In this document: in pieces, positions 1 through 8,860 of the stretch
How the letters are laid out: every line of letters starts with the position of its first letter
Position numbering within the stretch: the stretch's first letter is position 1
DNA from: Pseudomonas sp. LP_7_YM
Lineage (GTDB): Bacteria; Pseudomonadota; Gammaproteobacteria; Pseudomonadales; Pseudomonadaceae
Length of the DNA: 64,000 nucleotides
Direction: 5' to 3'
Assembly (NCBI RefSeq): GCF_004364435.1
Contig: NZ_SOCT01000001.1
Span: forward strand, 186,001 to 250,000
Program-made: the position numbers and the translations under genes
Notes under the pieces: generated by a model
Told to the model about the DNA's origin: nothing
Database searches by the model: none
Seen by the model: only the letters and a program-made list of their open reading frames with translations

Positions 1-1
1 C

Positions 2-781
2 TGGAACGCTGTGGTCAAGGGGGGCGAGGACAAGCTCCTCACTACCTGCATGATCACCTCCGTAGCGACAGCCGTTGCCTTGCTCGTCGTCCCTTTTCTG
101 CAGTTGCCGGCGCCGCAAAGCTGGCCGTTTCTGGGGCTGTCGGTGCTTCTTCAAGTCCTTTACTTCGTGCTCGTGGCGACCACTTATCGAATGGCTGACA
201 TGAGTCAGACCTACCCGATCATGCGCGGCACCGCGCCGTTGCTGGTTGCGCTGGTGAGTCTGATGCTGTTCCCGGACACCCTTTCTTTCTTCGCCTGGGC
301 CGGCATTGCGATCATTTGTGTCGGTATCCTGTGCATGGCCGGCAGACCCTCAGCGGAACAGCGAAAGGGCGTGGTACTGGCCCTGATCAACGCCTGTGTC
401 ATCGCCGCTTATACCTTGATCGACGGCCTGGGCGTGCGTCGATCCGGTGCGCCTGTGGCCTATACCCTGTGGATATTCCTGCTGACCGGAATGCCTCTCG
501 CCGCGTGGGCTCTGGCCAGGCAGCGGGTGGCCTTCGGCAGCTATGTCATGCGCAATTGGCGGCTCGGCGTGGTTGGCGGCGTTGGAACCGTTGCTTCATA
601 CGGGCTAGCGTTGTGGGCCATGACGGTGGCGCCTGTCGCCGTGGTTTCTGCACTCAGGGAAACGTCGATCCTGTTCGGTGTCACCATCTCGGCGCTGGTA
701 CTCAAAGAGCATCTGCCGCGTATTCGCATTGCCGCTGCCTGCATCATTGCCGCCGGGGCGATTGTGCTGCGCCTCGGGTAA
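2..781 (+). CDS. EamA/DMT-family inner-membrane transporter (5' truncated)
   Basis: The reading frame is already open at base 2 (Trp-Asn-Ala before the GTG at 11), so the gene begins outside the window and the GTG is probably internal. About 259 residues are visible. They are almost wholly hydrophobic, with roughly eight or nine membrane segments separated by short Arg/Lys-containing loops. The internal-repeat layout of the drug/metabolite transporter superfamily is visible, with a second-half signature around [12 protein letters not shown] followed by ALVLKEHL. Known members export metabolites or amino acids, but the substrate cannot be read from sequence. gltX follows in the same direction after 145 bp. 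Confidence 0.85.
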   Translation, partial: WNAVVKGGEDKLLTTCMITSVATAVALLVVPFLQLPAPQSWPFLGLSVLLQVLYFVLVATTYRMADMSQTYPIMRGTAPLLVALVSLMLFPDTLSFFAWAGIAIICVGILCMAGRPSAEQRKGVVLALINACVIAAYTLIDGLGVRRSGAPVAYTLWIFLLTGMPLAAWALARQRVAFGSYVMRNWRLGVVGGVGTVASYGLALWAMTVAPVAVVSALRETSILFGVTISALVLKEHLPRIRIAAACIIAAGAIVLRLG

Positions 782-926
782 GCCCTGTCACCTGACGCCT
801 TTACCTGCGTCGTTGGCCTTGGGTGGATTCCCCCGCGAATCTGCTCCTGTCCCGGTTGCGATGCTGGAGCCGCGAGGGCTGCGCCTGTTAAGATTCGCGG
901 CTTGTTCGACCTATTCGGAATTTTCC

Positions 927-2408
927 ATGACCACCGTTCGTACCCGCATCGCGCCATCGCCCACCGGCGACCCTCACGTTGGCACGGCTTACATCGCGCT
1001 CTTCAACTACTGCTTCGCCAAGCAGCATGGTGGCGAATTCATCCTGCGCATTGAAGACACCGATCAGTTGCGCTCGACCCGCGAGTCCGAACAACAGATT
1101 TTCGACTCGCTGCGCTGGCTTGGCATCGAGTGGAGCGAGGGGCCGGACGTCGGTGGTCCGCATGGTCCGTATCGTCAGAGCGAGCGCGGCGACATCTATA
1201 AGAAGTACACCCGGCAACTGGTCGACGCCGGGCATGCCTTCCCTTGCTTCTGCACCGCCGAAGAACTGGACCAGATGCGTGCCGAGCAGATGGCCCGTGG
1301 CGAAACCCCACGTTATGACGGTCGTGCGCTGCTGCTTTCCAAGGAAGAAGTCGAGCGTCGCCTTGCCGCTGGCGAGCCCCATGTGATCCGCATGAAGGTG
1401 CCAAGCGAAGGCGTGTGCGTGGTGCCTGACATTCTGCGTGGCGAAGTCGAAATCCCATGGGACCGCATGGACATGCAGGTGCTGATGAAGACTGACGGCC
1501 TGCCGACCTACTTTCTGGCCAACGTTGTCGACGACCATCTGATGGGCATCACCCACGTGCTGCGCGGCGAAGAATGGCTGCCGTCGGCACCGAAACTGAT
1601 CCTGCTCTACGAATACTTCGGCTGGGAAAAACCGGCCCTGTGCTACATGCCGCTGTTGCGCAACCCGGACAAGAGCAAGCTGTCCAAGCGCAAGAACCCG
1701 ACCTCGGTGACGTTCTACGAACGCATGGGCTTCATGCCCGAAGCGATGCTCAACTACCTGGGTCGCATGGGTTGGTCGATGCCGGACGAGCGCGAGAAGT
1801 TCTCGCTGCAGGAAATGGTCGATAACTTCGACCTGACCCGCGTTTCTCTTGGCGGGCCGATTTTCGACATCGAGAAACTCTCCTGGCTCAACGGCCAGTG
1901 GCTGCGTGAGCTGCCGGTCGACGAATTTGCCTCGCGGTTGCAGACGTGGGCGTTCAACCGTGACTACATGATGAAGATCGCGCCGCATGTGCAAGGGCGC
2001 GTCGAAACCTTCAGTCAGGTCGCACCGCTGGGCGGGTTCTTCTTCGCCGGGGGCGTGAACCCGGACGTGAAATTGTTCGAGCACAAGAAGCTTTCGCCGG
2101 AACAGGTGCGTCAGGTCATGCAACTGATTCTGTGGAAGCTCGAATCGCTGCGTCAGTGGGAAAAGGACACCATTACCGGTTGTATTCAGGCGGTGGTCGA
2201 GCATTTGCAGCTCAAGCTGCGGGACGCAATGCCGCTGATGTTCGCTGCTATCACCGGTCATGCGAACTCTGTTTCGGTAACCGACGCGATGGAAATTCTC
2301 GGCCCCGACCTGACCCGCTATCGTCTGCGCCAAGCGCTGGAGCTGCTCGGTGGCGTGTCGAAGAAGGAAAACAAGGAATGGGAGAAGCTGCTCGGAGCCA
2401 TTGGCTGA
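927..2408 (+). CDS. gltX: glutamate--tRNA ligase
   Basis: Class I aminoacyl-tRNA synthetase that charges tRNA-Glu with glutamate in the cytoplasm. The ATG at 927 gives 493 residues, the usual length for Pseudomonas GltX. The frame is open further upstream, but that part has no family similarity. The HIGH-type signature is [11 protein letters not shown] (residues 10-20) and the KMSKS-type loop is KLSKRK near residue 252. The C-terminal half is the helical anticodon-binding region. The gene lies just ahead of a tRNA operon that contains two copies of its own substrate, tRNA-Glu. Confidence 0.98.
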   Translation: MTTVRTRIAPSPTGDPHVGTAYIALFNYCFAKQHGGEFILRIEDTDQLRSTRESEQQIFDSLRWLGIEWSEGPDVGGPHGPYRQSERGDIYKKYTRQLVDAGHAFPCFCTAEELDQMRAEQMARGETPRYDGRALLLSKEEVERRLAAGEPHVIRMKVPSEGVCVVPDILRGEVEIPWDRMDMQVLMKTDGLPTYFLANVVDDHLMGITHVLRGEEWLPSAPKLILLYEYFGWEKPALCYMPLLRNPDKSKLSKRKNPTSVTFYERMGFMPEAMLNYLGRMGWSMPDEREKFSLQEMVDNFDLTRVSLGGPIFDIEKLSWLNGQWLRELPVDEFASRLQTWAFNRDYMMKIAPHVQGRVETFSQVAPLGGFFFAGGVNPDVKLFEHKKLSPEQVRQVMQLILWKLESLRQWEKDTITGCIQAVVEHLQLKLRDAMPLMFAAITGHANSVSVTDAMEILGPDLTRYRLRQALELLGGVSKKENKEWEKLLGAIG

Positions 2409-2537
2409 GCAGTGGCCGGTCGTTTTGCATCCTGTGAGGGGGTGCATGACGATCAATGAACTTCCGTTGTTTTTCAGTGCAGGCGGCCAAGTGCTGGGGA
2501 AGGGCGGTAAGTGATTGTTATCCCGGAAAATTCTTTT

Positions 2538-2592
2538 GAAATATGTTTAAAAAGAGTTTGACAGGTATTCGGGTCGCACTTAATATGCGCCC
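2538..2592 (+). promoter_or_regulatory. strong sigma-70 promoter of the tRNA operon
   Basis: A perfect -35 box TTGACA (2558-2563) is followed by a 17-base spacer and a -10 box TAATAT (2581-2586). An A/T-rich stretch just upstream (about 2538-2556) resembles an UP element. A GC-rich discriminator (GCGCCCC) follows the -10, as in stringently controlled stable-RNA promoters. It lies 65 bp before the first tRNA. The boxes are seen; growth-rate control is inferred. Confidence 0.8.
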
Positions 2593-2651
2593 CGTCCACA
2601 CGGCAACACAGTAGCGCGGCGGCAACGCAGTGTGATGTGTAAGTGTAATGT

Positions 2652-2727
2652 GGGGCTATAGCTCAGCTGGGAGAGCGCCTGCATGGCATGCAGGAGGTCA
2701 GCGGTTCGATCCCGCTTAGCTCCACCA
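2652..2727 (+). tRNA. tRNA-Ala (GGC), copy 1
   Basis: 76-nt cloverleaf with encoded CCA. The anticodon loop ATGGCAT lies between CCTGC and GCAGG and gives anticodon GGC. The T-arm GGTTCGATCC is intact. It is identical to the copy at 2939 and is the first gene of the Ala-Glu-Ala-Glu operon. Confidence 0.98.
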
Positions 2728-2811
2728 ATTAGAAGCTTCAAGGTTGGCTACACCGCCTTTAAGTTTGTACCGTAAATCGGAACCAGCACCGATCAGGTAC
2801 GCAAGGGTTAC

Positions 2812-2887
2812 GTCCCCTTCGTCTAGTGGCCTAGGACACCGCCCTTTCACGGCGGTAACAGGGGTTCGAGTCCCCTAGGGGACGCCA
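2812..2887 (+). tRNA. tRNA-Glu (TTC), copy 1
   Basis: 76-nt tRNA with encoded CCA. The anticodon loop CTTTCAC gives anticodon TTC, and the acceptor stem pairs GTCCCCT with AGGGGAC. It is identical to the copy at 3067 and lies 84 bp after the first tRNA-Ala in one transcription unit. Confidence 0.98.
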
Positions 2888-2938
2888 GCTTTACCGAGAG
2901 ATACCGCAAGGCTGATCTCCGCCGAGAGGCGATAAATC

Positions 2939-3014
2939 GGGGCTATAGCTCAGCTGGGAGAGCGCCTGCATGGCATGCAGGAGGTCAGCGGTTCGATCCC
3001 GCTTAGCTCCACCA
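2939..3014 (+). tRNA. tRNA-Ala (GGC), copy 2
   Basis: Exact repeat of the tRNA at 2652 (GGC anticodon, encoded CCA). The flanking spacer differs, so only the mature genes are conserved between copies. Confidence 0.98.
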
Positions 3015-3066
3015 AATTTGCCAGGATTCGTCGTGAAGTCATGACGGATCCGATTGAAGGTTTTGC

Positions 3067-3142
3067 GTCCCCTTCGTCTAGTGGCCTAGGACACCGCCCT
3101 TTCACGGCGGTAACAGGGGTTCGAGTCCCCTAGGGGACGCCA
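3067..3142 (+). tRNA. tRNA-Glu (TTC), copy 2
   Basis: Exact repeat of the tRNA at 2812. It is the last gene of the operon and is followed within 25 bp by a hairpin terminator. Confidence 0.98.
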
Positions 3143-3164
3143 CGATTTCTCGCTCTGCGAGACC

Positions 3165-3203
3165 AAGGGTCATTCGATTATTGAATGGCCCTTTTGTTTT
3201 TTC
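3165..3203 (+). terminator. Rho-independent terminator of the tRNA operon
   Basis: Stem AAGGGTCATTC / GAATGGCCCTT around loop GATTATT, followed by a T-rich tail. It directly follows the last tRNA. Confidence 0.85.
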
Positions 3204-3351
3204 AGGGTTTTGTTTTTGCCCTTCAGCTGTCCATCCAAGCGGCGCCCGATGTACTCGGCTGTCCAGTCAGGTGTTCAAGTCAGACCGAGCCATCGCGCCA
3301 CGCTTTTGGTTAAACTGCCTCGCGAATGCATTCATCAAGGCAGGAACGAGC

Positions 3352-3792
3352 ATGATCTGGGATCGGGCAACGCCATTCGTCATTGATCTGCGGGTTGGCG
3401 AGGACGACATCGATGGCCTGGGTCACGCCAATAACGCTGTGTACGTCAGCTGGCTTGAGCGTTGCGCCTGGCGCCATTCCCAGACCCTGGGCCTGGACCT
3501 GACTGAGTACCGACGTCTGGACCGGGCGATGGCGGTGGTCCGCCACGAGATTGATTATCTGGCCAGTGCCTATCAGGACGACGAGTTGCAGCTGGCGACC
3601 TGGATCGTCGATTGGGATCAGCGCCTGAAAATGACCCGACGCTTCCAGCTGAAACGCCCCGGCGATGGCATGACCCTGCTGCGAGCACAAACCACCTTCG
3701 TCTGCATCGAGCTGTCCACCGGCAAGCCGAAACGCATGCCAACCGAGTTCATCGAAGGTTATGCCCCGGCTTTGCAACCGGCGGCGTCCTGA
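3352..3792 (+). CDS. 4HBT-family acyl-CoA thioesterase
   Basis: 146-residue single hotdog-fold protein. The N-terminal part carries the 4HBT signature DIDGLGHANNAVYVSWLE, whose first acidic residue is the usual catalytic position. The ATG at 3352 follows AGGAACGAG at good spacing; the longer upstream frame overlaps the tRNA terminator and is not coding. Family members (YbgC/FadM type) hydrolyse acyl-CoA or aryl-CoA thioesters in the cytoplasm. The substrate here cannot be predicted. It lies 65 bp before dusC on the same strand. Confidence 0.88.
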   Translation: MIWDRATPFVIDLRVGEDDIDGLGHANNAVYVSWLERCAWRHSQTLGLDLTEYRRLDRAMAVVRHEIDYLASAYQDDELQLATWIVDWDQRLKMTRRFQLKRPGDGMTLLRAQTTFVCIELSTGKPKRMPTEFIEGYAPALQPAAS

Positions 3793-3857
3793 ACCCGGCC
3801 CGTTTCCAATCCGCGCATCACTGCGTAAACTGCCCGACTTTTTCCCGAGTGTGACCC

Positions 3858-4817
3858 ATGCAAATTGCTCTGGCGCCCATGGAAGGCCTGGTCGACGACA
3901 TACTGCGCGATGTACTGACTCAGGTCGGCGGCATCGATTGGTGCGTGACCGAATTCATTCGGGTGACCGAGCGGCTGTTGCCGGCGCATTATTTTCACAA
4001 GTTCGCCTCTGAGCTGCTCAACGGTTCGAAAACCCGTGCGGGCGTACCGTTGCGCGTACAGCTGCTGGGCTCCGACCCGGTGTGTCTGGCCGAGAATGCT
4101 GCATTCGCTGCTGAGCTGGGTGCGCCAGTCATCGACCTGAATTTCGGCTGCCCTGCCAAGACCGTGAACAAGTCACGCGGCGGTGCCGTGTTGCTCAAGG
4201 AGCCGGAACTGCTGCACTCGATTCTCAGCCACGTCCGGCGAGCAGTGCCCGCGCACATTCCGGTGACTGCTAAAATGCGTCTGGGCTACGACAGCACTGA
4301 ACCTGCACTGGATTGCGCTCGTGCGCTACAGGCGGGCGGTGCCGAGCACATCGTGGTCCACGCAAGGACCAAGGTCGACGGCTACAAACCGCCGGCACAC
4401 TGGGAGTGGATCGGCAAGATCCAGGACGTGGTGAAGATTCCGGTCATTGCCAACGGCGAGATCTGGACGGTCGAGGACTGGCGCCGTTGCCGCGAAATTT
4501 GCGGCGCCCGGGATATCATGATCGGACGCGGGCTGGTAGCGCGTCCGGATCTGGCGCGGCAAATCGCTGCAGCCCAGGCGGGGCAGGAGGTGGTGGCAAT
4601 GAGCTGGCAGGCACTGCAACCGTTGCTCAGGGACTTCTGGCTGCAGGCGATGGCCAAAATGACGCGTGTTCAGGCACCGGGCCGGCTCAAACAGTGGGTC
4701 GTGCTGTTGACCAAGAGCTACCCTGAAGCCACCGTGCTGTTCGATGCCCTGCGTCGTGAAACCGACTGTGAACGGATCAGCCAAATGCTCGGTGTAGAGC
4801 AACCGCAAGCCGCCTGA
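3858..4817 (+). CDS. dusC: tRNA-dihydrouridine synthase DusC
   Basis: Flavoenzyme that reduces a specific uridine of tRNA to dihydrouridine. The 319-residue length and the N-terminus [10 protein letters not shown] match the DusC group. The TIM-barrel shows the catalytic-Cys signature [16 protein letters not shown], with C98 as the likely acid. [18 protein letters not shown] and PVIANGEIW are conserved FMN/tRNA-site segments. The C-terminal helical domain (about 240-319) is the subfamily-specific tRNA-binding part. Its stop lies just before the heat-shock promoter of the next gene. Confidence 0.93.
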   Translation: MQIALAPMEGLVDDILRDVLTQVGGIDWCVTEFIRVTERLLPAHYFHKFASELLNGSKTRAGVPLRVQLLGSDPVCLAENAAFAAELGAPVIDLNFGCPAKTVNKSRGGAVLLKEPELLHSILSHVRRAVPAHIPVTAKMRLGYDSTEPALDCARALQAGGAEHIVVHARTKVDGYKPPAHWEWIGKIQDVVKIPVIANGEIWTVEDWRRCREICGARDIMIGRGLVARPDLARQIAAAQAGQEVVAMSWQALQPLLRDFWLQAMAKMTRVQAPGRLKQWVVLLTKSYPEATVLFDALRRETDCERISQMLGVEQPQAA

Positions 4818-4836
4818 AAAAATTTATAGAGCGACT

Positions 4837-4864
4837 CTTGAAACACAAGTGGCTGTCCTTATCT
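4837..4864 (+). promoter_or_regulatory. sigma-32 heat-shock promoter of the small Hsp gene
   Basis: CTTGAAA (4837-4843), then 13 bases, then CCTTATCT (4857-4864). This closely matches the heat-shock sigma consensus (CTTGAAA, 11-16 bases, CCCCATNT). It implies a 5' leader of about 60 nt that contains the RNA thermometer described next. Confidence 0.75.
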
Positions 4865-4867
4865 TGG

Positions 4868-4930
4868 GATTACGCGATGCCGAAGTCGGGTCGCGGAGAC
4901 AAACACTTGCTGATTTATCAGGAGATTCAC
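4868..4930 (+). promoter_or_regulatory. ROSE-type RNA thermometer in the small-Hsp leader
   Basis: The Shine-Dalgarno AGGAG (4920-4924) can pair with TTGCT (4907-4911). The stem continues as TTGCTGAT (4907-4914) against ATCAGGAG (4917-4924), with the mismatched G opposite the SD that typifies ROSE elements. The UYGCU/AGGA pairing is the defining feature of this family, which represses small-Hsp translation at low temperature. An upstream GC-rich segment (4870-4900) could form the additional ROSE hairpins. Confidence 0.72.
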
Positions 4931-5374
4931 ATGACTACTGCATTTTCCCTGGCTCCACTTTTTCGCTCTTCCGTAGGCTTCGACCGCTTCAACGATCTGT
5001 TCGAATCGGCAGCCCGTAACGAGTCGGCCAGCAGCTACCCTCCCTATAACGTCGAGAAACACGCAGATGACCAATATCGCATTGTCATCGCGGCTGCGGG
5101 TTTTCAGGAGGAAGACCTTGAGTTGCAGGTTGAGAAGGGTGTGTTGACCGTCACCGGCAGCAAGCGCGAAAACGCCGCCGAAGGCGTGACCTTCCTGCAT
5201 CAGGGTATTGCCCAGCGTGCGTTCAAACTGTCGTTCCGCCTGGCCGACCATATCGAAGTGCGAAATGCAGCACTGGCCAATGGTTTGTTGAACATCGATC
5301 TATTGCGTCTAGTGCCTGAAGAGGCCAAGCCAAAACGCATCCAGATCAACGGGCAGAAAACCCTGGCTCATTGA
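4931..5374 (+). CDS. ibpA: IbpA-type small heat-shock protein (Hsp20)
   Basis: 147-residue alpha-crystallin-domain holdase that binds unfolding proteins in the cytoplasm. The N-terminal arm FSLAPLFRSSVGFDRF is typical of IbpA. The crystallin domain spans about residues 38-130, with VEKGVLTVTGSK as the conserved strand and the family feature AALANGLLNIDL near the end. The start at 4931 is set by AGGAG six bases upstream. Transcription by sigma-32 and translational control by a ROSE thermometer are both indicated by the leader. Confidence 0.93.
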   Translation: MTTAFSLAPLFRSSVGFDRFNDLFESAARNESASSYPPYNVEKHADDQYRIVIAAAGFQEEDLELQVEKGVLTVTGSKRENAAEGVTFLHQGIAQRAFKLSFRLADHIEVRNAALANGLLNIDLLRLVPEEAKPKRIQINGQKTLAH

Positions 5375-5391
5375 TACCTGGCCAGTAAATG

Positions 5392-5424
5392 AAAGAAGGC
5401 GCCTCTGGAGGCGCCTTCTTTGTT
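5392..5424 (+). terminator. terminator after the small Hsp gene
   Basis: GAAGGCGCC (5395-5403) pairs with GGCGCCTTC (5410-5418), followed by TTTGTTT. The convergent LysR gene ends 27 bp further on, and the A-run on the 5' side lets it act in both directions. Confidence 0.9.
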
Positions 5425-5450
5425 TACTGTTACTCCAATGGCTTGGGCCA

Positions 5451-6335
5451 TCACCGCTCGGCCACCTCTGTCTGGGCATCCAGCAGCGCCATGAAGGCCT
5501 TTGCGGCGTTCGACAGTGTGCGCTCGGTATGGACTATGTAGCCCAGCTGGCGACGCAACTGAATACCCGGCAGCGGAATGCGTTTGACTTGCTCATCGAG
5601 CATGGTCCTGGGCAATACGCTCCAGGCCAGTCCGATGGAGACCATCATCTTGATGGTTTCCATGTAATTGGTGCTCATGGCGATATTGGGCTTGAGCCCC
5701 TGAGCCTCGCACAAGCCACTGACGATGTGATGGGTGAAGGTATTACCGCCAGGGAATACGGCCGGGTAGCCGACGATATCGGCCAGCCTGACGTTCGGGG
5801 TATTGGCCAGCGGGTGTTCGGGGGCGGCGACGAAATCCAGTGGATCGTCCCAGACCTGCACTGCCTTGACCAAAGAGTGCGGCTCGGGCGCCAGGGTGAT
5901 GACTGCCAGCTCCGCACGTCCATGGAGAATTTCTTCATAGGCCACTTCCGAATCCAGAAACTCGATGTCCAGCGCAACGTCGGGATAGGTTCGGGTGAAC
6001 GTCCTTAATAAGGAGGGCAGACGGTGCAGGCCTATGTGGTGGCTGGTCGCCAGGCTCAGACGCCCGCTGACTTCTCCGGTCAGGTTAGTCAGCGCTCGGC
6101 GCGTATCATCCAGCACGTTAAGGATCTGATAGGCGCGTGGCAGCAATGCGCGTCCGGCCTCCGTCAGGCTCACTTCGCGTCCCAGGCGATCAAACAGGCG
6201 TACGTTGAGTTGCTGCTCCAGCCCTGCAATGCGTTTGCTGACGGCAGGCTGGGTAAGGTGCAGATGTTCGCCAGCGGCCGAAAAGCTGCCGGTCTCGGCA
6301 ATGGCTATGAAGGCATTGAGGTTCGCCAGGTCCAT
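5451..6335 (-). CDS. LysR-family transcriptional regulator, divergent from leuC
   Basis: 294 residues. An N-terminal winged HTH (about 1-60, AETGSFSAAGEHLHLTQPAV) is followed by the periplasmic-binding-like effector domain (about 90-290). LysR proteins commonly control a divergently transcribed neighbour, and here that is leuCDB across a 320-bp gap. A regulator in this place is common next to leuC in pseudomonads, so control of leucine genes is a reasonable inference. The effector is unknown; a leucine-pathway intermediate is only a guess. Confidence 0.9.
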   Translation of the reverse strand: MDLANLNAFIAIAETGSFSAAGEHLHLTQPAVSKRIAGLEQQLNVRLFDRLGREVSLTEAGRALLPRAYQILNVLDDTRRALTNLTGEVSGRLSLATSHHIGLHRLPSLLRTFTRTYPDVALDIEFLDSEVAYEEILHGRAELAVITLAPEPHSLVKAVQVWDDPLDFVAAPEHPLANTPNVRLADIVGYPAVFPGGNTFTHHIVSGLCEAQGLKPNIAMSTNYMETIKMMVSIGLAWSVLPRTMLDEQVKRIPLPGIQLRRQLGYIVHTERTLSNAAKAFMALLDAQTEVAER

Positions 6336-6368
6336 CTCGAATTCCTGTTAGTTATCCAAAGCATGAAA

Positions 6369-6397
6369 AATATGAATTTGAGTTATTTAAACATATT
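6369..6397 (+). promoter_or_regulatory. candidate LysR operator
   Basis: AATATG (6369-6374) and CATATT (6392-6397) form an interrupted palindrome in an A/T-rich block 34 bp upstream of the LysR start, inside the divergent gap. Spaced dyads of this kind are usual LysR sites. Binding is not shown. Confidence 0.4.
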
Positions 6398-6463
6398 CCA
6401 TAGCATCTCCCTCACAAGCGAAAGGGTTATTGCCTGACGGCTACTGTCAAGCGTCCCCGAAGC

Positions 6464-6642
6464 ATAGAAACACGCTGATGCAGATGCTCCCCTGGCTCGA
6501 GGGCTGCAGAGCTTCAAGGTCACATTTGGTGAAACCTTGGGTTTGAGCGCTTGGGCTCGGGCTCGTAGCATCTGCCCACAAGCCAAGGGTCTTTGAAGCG
6601 TCGCCGTGACGTGGATGACCCGGGTATAGAAACACGCTGATG
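6464..6642. repeat. 179-bp segment bounded by 17-bp direct repeats ahead of leuC
   Basis: The 17-mer ATAGAAACACGCTGATG occurs at 6464-6480 and again at 6626-6642. Between them are inverted pairs: CAGATGCT (6481-6488) with AGCATCTG (6567-6574), GCTTCAA (6511-6517) with TTGAAGC (6593-6599), and CCTTGG (6535-6540) with CCAAGG (6583-6588). These could fold the interval into one large stem-loop. It may be a repetitive intergenic element or a structured leuC leader. No Leu-rich leader peptide was found: the ATG at 6478 opens a 22-codon frame with only three Leu codons. Confidence 0.55.
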
Positions 6643-6655
6643 AGGAAACCGTCTG

Positions 6656-8080
6656 ATGACCGGCAAAACGCTCTACGACAAGCTTTGGGATTCGCATTTG
6701 GTCAAACAGCGCGACGATGGTTCGGCGCTGCTTTACATCGATCGTCATATCATCCATGAAGTGACCTCGCCGCAGGCGTTCGAAGGCCTGCGTCTGGCGG
6801 GTCGAAAGCCATGGCGCATCGACGCCAACGTTGCCACAGCGGACCACAACGTGCCGACCACCCCGGATCGCAAGGACGGCGTAGACGCCATCGTCGATCA
6901 GGTGTCGCGCCTGCAAGTCAAAACCCTGGATGACAACTGCGACGAGTACGGCATTACCGAATTCAAGATGAACGATGTGCGTCAAGGCATCGTGCACGTG
7001 ATCGGGCCGGAGCAGGGCGCCACCCTGCCAGGCATGACCGTGGTTTGCGGCGACTCGCACACCTCGACCCACGGCGCATTCGGCGCCTTGGCTCACGGCA
7101 TCGGCACTTCCGAGGTGGAGCATGTACTCGCCACTCAGTGCCTGGTCGCCAAGAAAATGAAGAACATGCGGGTGCTGGTCGAAGGCCAGCTGCCATTCGG
7201 CGTCACCGCCAAAGACATCGTGCTGGCGATCATCGGCAAGATCGGCACCGCAGGCGGTAACGGTCATGCGATCGAATTCGCCGGCAGCGCCATTCGTGAC
7301 CTGTCCGTCGAAGGCCGCATGACCATCTGCAACATGTCCATCGAGGCGGGTGCCCGGGTCGGTCTGGTGGCCACGGATGAGAAGACCGTCGCCTACGTCA
7401 AGGGGCGTCCATTCGCACCGACCGCCGCACAGTGGGACGCAGCCGTCGAGGCATGGAAGGATCTGGTTTCCGATGACGACGCGGTGTTCGACACCGTGGT
7501 CGAGCTCGACGCCGCGCAGATCAAGCCACAGGTGAGCTGGGGTACTTCGCCGGAGATGGTCGTGGCCGTGGATCAGAACGTGCCGGATCCGGCGCAGGAA
7601 GCTGATCTGGTCAAGCGTGGTTCCATCGAGCGTGCTTTGAAGTACATGGGCCTGAAGGCCAACCAGGCGATTACCGATATTCAGCTTGATCGTGTCTTCA
7701 TCGGCTCCTGCACCAACTCGCGGATCGAAGACCTGCGCGCTGCGGCGGACATCGCCAAAGGCCGCAAGGTGGCATCGACCATCAAACAGGCGATCGTGGT
7801 GCCCGGCTCAGGTCTGGTGAAAGAGCAGGCAGAAAGGGAGGGGCTGGACAAGGTCTTTCTCGAAGCCGGTTTCGAATGGCGCGAGCCGGGTTGTTCCATG
7901 TGCCTGGCAATGAACCCGGACCGCCTGGAAAGTGGCGAGCACTGCGCGTCCACGTCCAACCGCAACTTCGAGGGCCGTCAGGGCGCCGGTGGTCGCACCC
8001 ACTTGGTCAGCCCGGCGATGGCCGCAGCGGCGGCGGTCAATGGCCGCTTTGTCGACGTACGTACCATGAGCCAGCAATAA
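6656..8080 (+). CDS. leuC: 3-isopropylmalate dehydratase large subunit
   Basis: Aconitase-family enzyme that isomerises 2-isopropylmalate to 3-isopropylmalate in leucine synthesis, working as a heterodimer with LeuD. 474 residues, normal length. The three [4Fe-4S] ligands lie in [10 protein letters not shown] and [12 protein letters not shown], and [15 protein letters not shown] is the conserved substrate-binding block. GAGGAAACC lies just upstream of the ATG and overlaps the end of the 17-bp repeat. leuD starts 10 bp after the stop, so the pair is transcribed together. Confidence 0.98.
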   Translation: MTGKTLYDKLWDSHLVKQRDDGSALLYIDRHIIHEVTSPQAFEGLRLAGRKPWRIDANVATADHNVPTTPDRKDGVDAIVDQVSRLQVKTLDDNCDEYGITEFKMNDVRQGIVHVIGPEQGATLPGMTVVCGDSHTSTHGAFGALAHGIGTSEVEHVLATQCLVAKKMKNMRVLVEGQLPFGVTAKDIVLAIIGKIGTAGGNGHAIEFAGSAIRDLSVEGRMTICNMSIEAGARVGLVATDEKTVAYVKGRPFAPTAAQWDAAVEAWKDLVSDDDAVFDTVVELDAAQIKPQVSWGTSPEMVVAVDQNVPDPAQEADLVKRGSIERALKYMGLKANQAITDIQLDRVFIGSCTNSRIEDLRAAADIAKGRKVASTIKQAIVVPGSGLVKEQAEREGLDKVFLEAGFEWREPGCSMCLAMNPDRLESGEHCASTSNRNFEGRQGAGGRTHLVSPAMAAAAAVNGRFVDVRTMSQQ

Positions 8081-8090
8081 GGAGCCTGAC

Positions 8091-8741
8091 ATGAAGCCTT
8101 TTACTCAACACTCAGGTCTGGTGGCCCCGCTCGATCGCGCCAACGTCGACACCGACCAGATCATTCCCAAACAATTTCTGAAGTCGATTCGTCGTACCGG
8201 TTTCGGTCCGAACCTGTTCGACGAGTGGCGTTATCTGGATGTGGGCCAGCCGTATCAGGACAACTCCAACCGTCCACTGAACCCCGACTTCGTCCTCAAC
8301 CACGCGCGTTATCAAGGCGCCAGCGTCTTGCTGGCCCGGGAAAACTTCGGTTGCGGCTCGAGCCGTGAGCATGCGCCGTGGGCGCTGGAAGAATACGGTT
8401 TTCGCAGCATCATCGCGCCGAGCTATGCCGATATCTTCTTCAACAACAGCTTCAAGAATGGCCTGCTGCCGATCATCCTCAGCGAAAGCGAAGTCGACGA
8501 GCTGTTCAAGGCCGTGGAAGCCAGGCCGGGCTATGAGCTGAAGGTCGACCTCGAAGCCCAGACCGTGACGGCAGAAAGTGGCAAGGTGTACAGCTTTGAA
8601 ATCGACGCCTTCCGCAAGCATTGCTTGCTTAACGGTCTGGATGACATCGGCCTGACGCTGGTGGACGGCGAGGCGATCGCAACGTTCGAGAGCAAGCACC
8701 GCGCCAGTCAGCCGTGGCTGTTCCGTGAAGAGCAGCTTTAA
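8091..8741 (+). CDS. leuD: 3-isopropylmalate dehydratase small subunit
   Basis: 216-residue swivel-domain partner of LeuC. It begins [20 protein letters not shown] with the conserved [10 protein letters not shown], and [16 protein letters not shown] is the family signature. AAGGAGCC just upstream of the ATG is the ribosome site. Length is usual for the Pseudomonas protein. leuB follows after 119 bp that contain a terminator-like hairpin. Confidence 0.98.
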   Translation: MKPFTQHSGLVAPLDRANVDTDQIIPKQFLKSIRRTGFGPNLFDEWRYLDVGQPYQDNSNRPLNPDFVLNHARYQGASVLLARENFGCGSSREHAPWALEEYGFRSIIAPSYADIFFNNSFKNGLLPIILSESEVDELFKAVEARPGYELKVDLEAQTVTAESGKVYSFEIDAFRKHCLLNGLDDIGLTLVDGEAIATFESKHRASQPWLFREEQL

Positions 8742-8814
8742 GCTATAAGCGGCAAACGATGTGCGGCGCGACTGCTTTGTTGCAGTTTGCAGCCGCAGAC
8801 TCGCCGCTCCCGAG

Positions 8815-8846
8815 TCGGCCCTGTTCTGCGGGCCGATCTTTGTTTT
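8815..8846 (+). terminator. terminator-like hairpin between leuD and leuB
   Basis: TCGGCCC (8815-8821) pairs perfectly with GGGCCGA (8830-8836) and is followed at once by TCTTTGTTTT. The T-rich tail ends a few bases before leuB's ribosome site (GAGGACC). It looks like an intrinsic terminator placed inside the operon. Confidence 0.5.
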
Positions 8847-8860
8847 GAACGAGGACCCTT

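Noticed and set aside
888..2456. 522-codon open frame on the minus strand opposite gltX
   Set aside because: It mirrors the codon structure of gltX, has no ribosome site and its product is His/Gln/Arg-rich with no family resemblance. Long antisense frames of this kind are common in GC-rich genes.
2652..3142. tRNA cluster as an integration hot spot
   Set aside because: No integrase gene, no partial 3' tRNA repeat and no phage genes are found nearby. The duplicated Ala-Glu pair is a normal operon.
6478..6546. Possible leucine leader peptide upstream of leuC
   Set aside because: The 22-codon frame has only three scattered Leu codons and no ribosome site, so classical leucine attenuation is not supported.
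6383..7267. 294-codon minus-strand frame running from leuC into its leader
   Set aside because: Most of it is the shadow of leuC, and the rest lies in the direct-repeat segment. No domain or start signal supports it.
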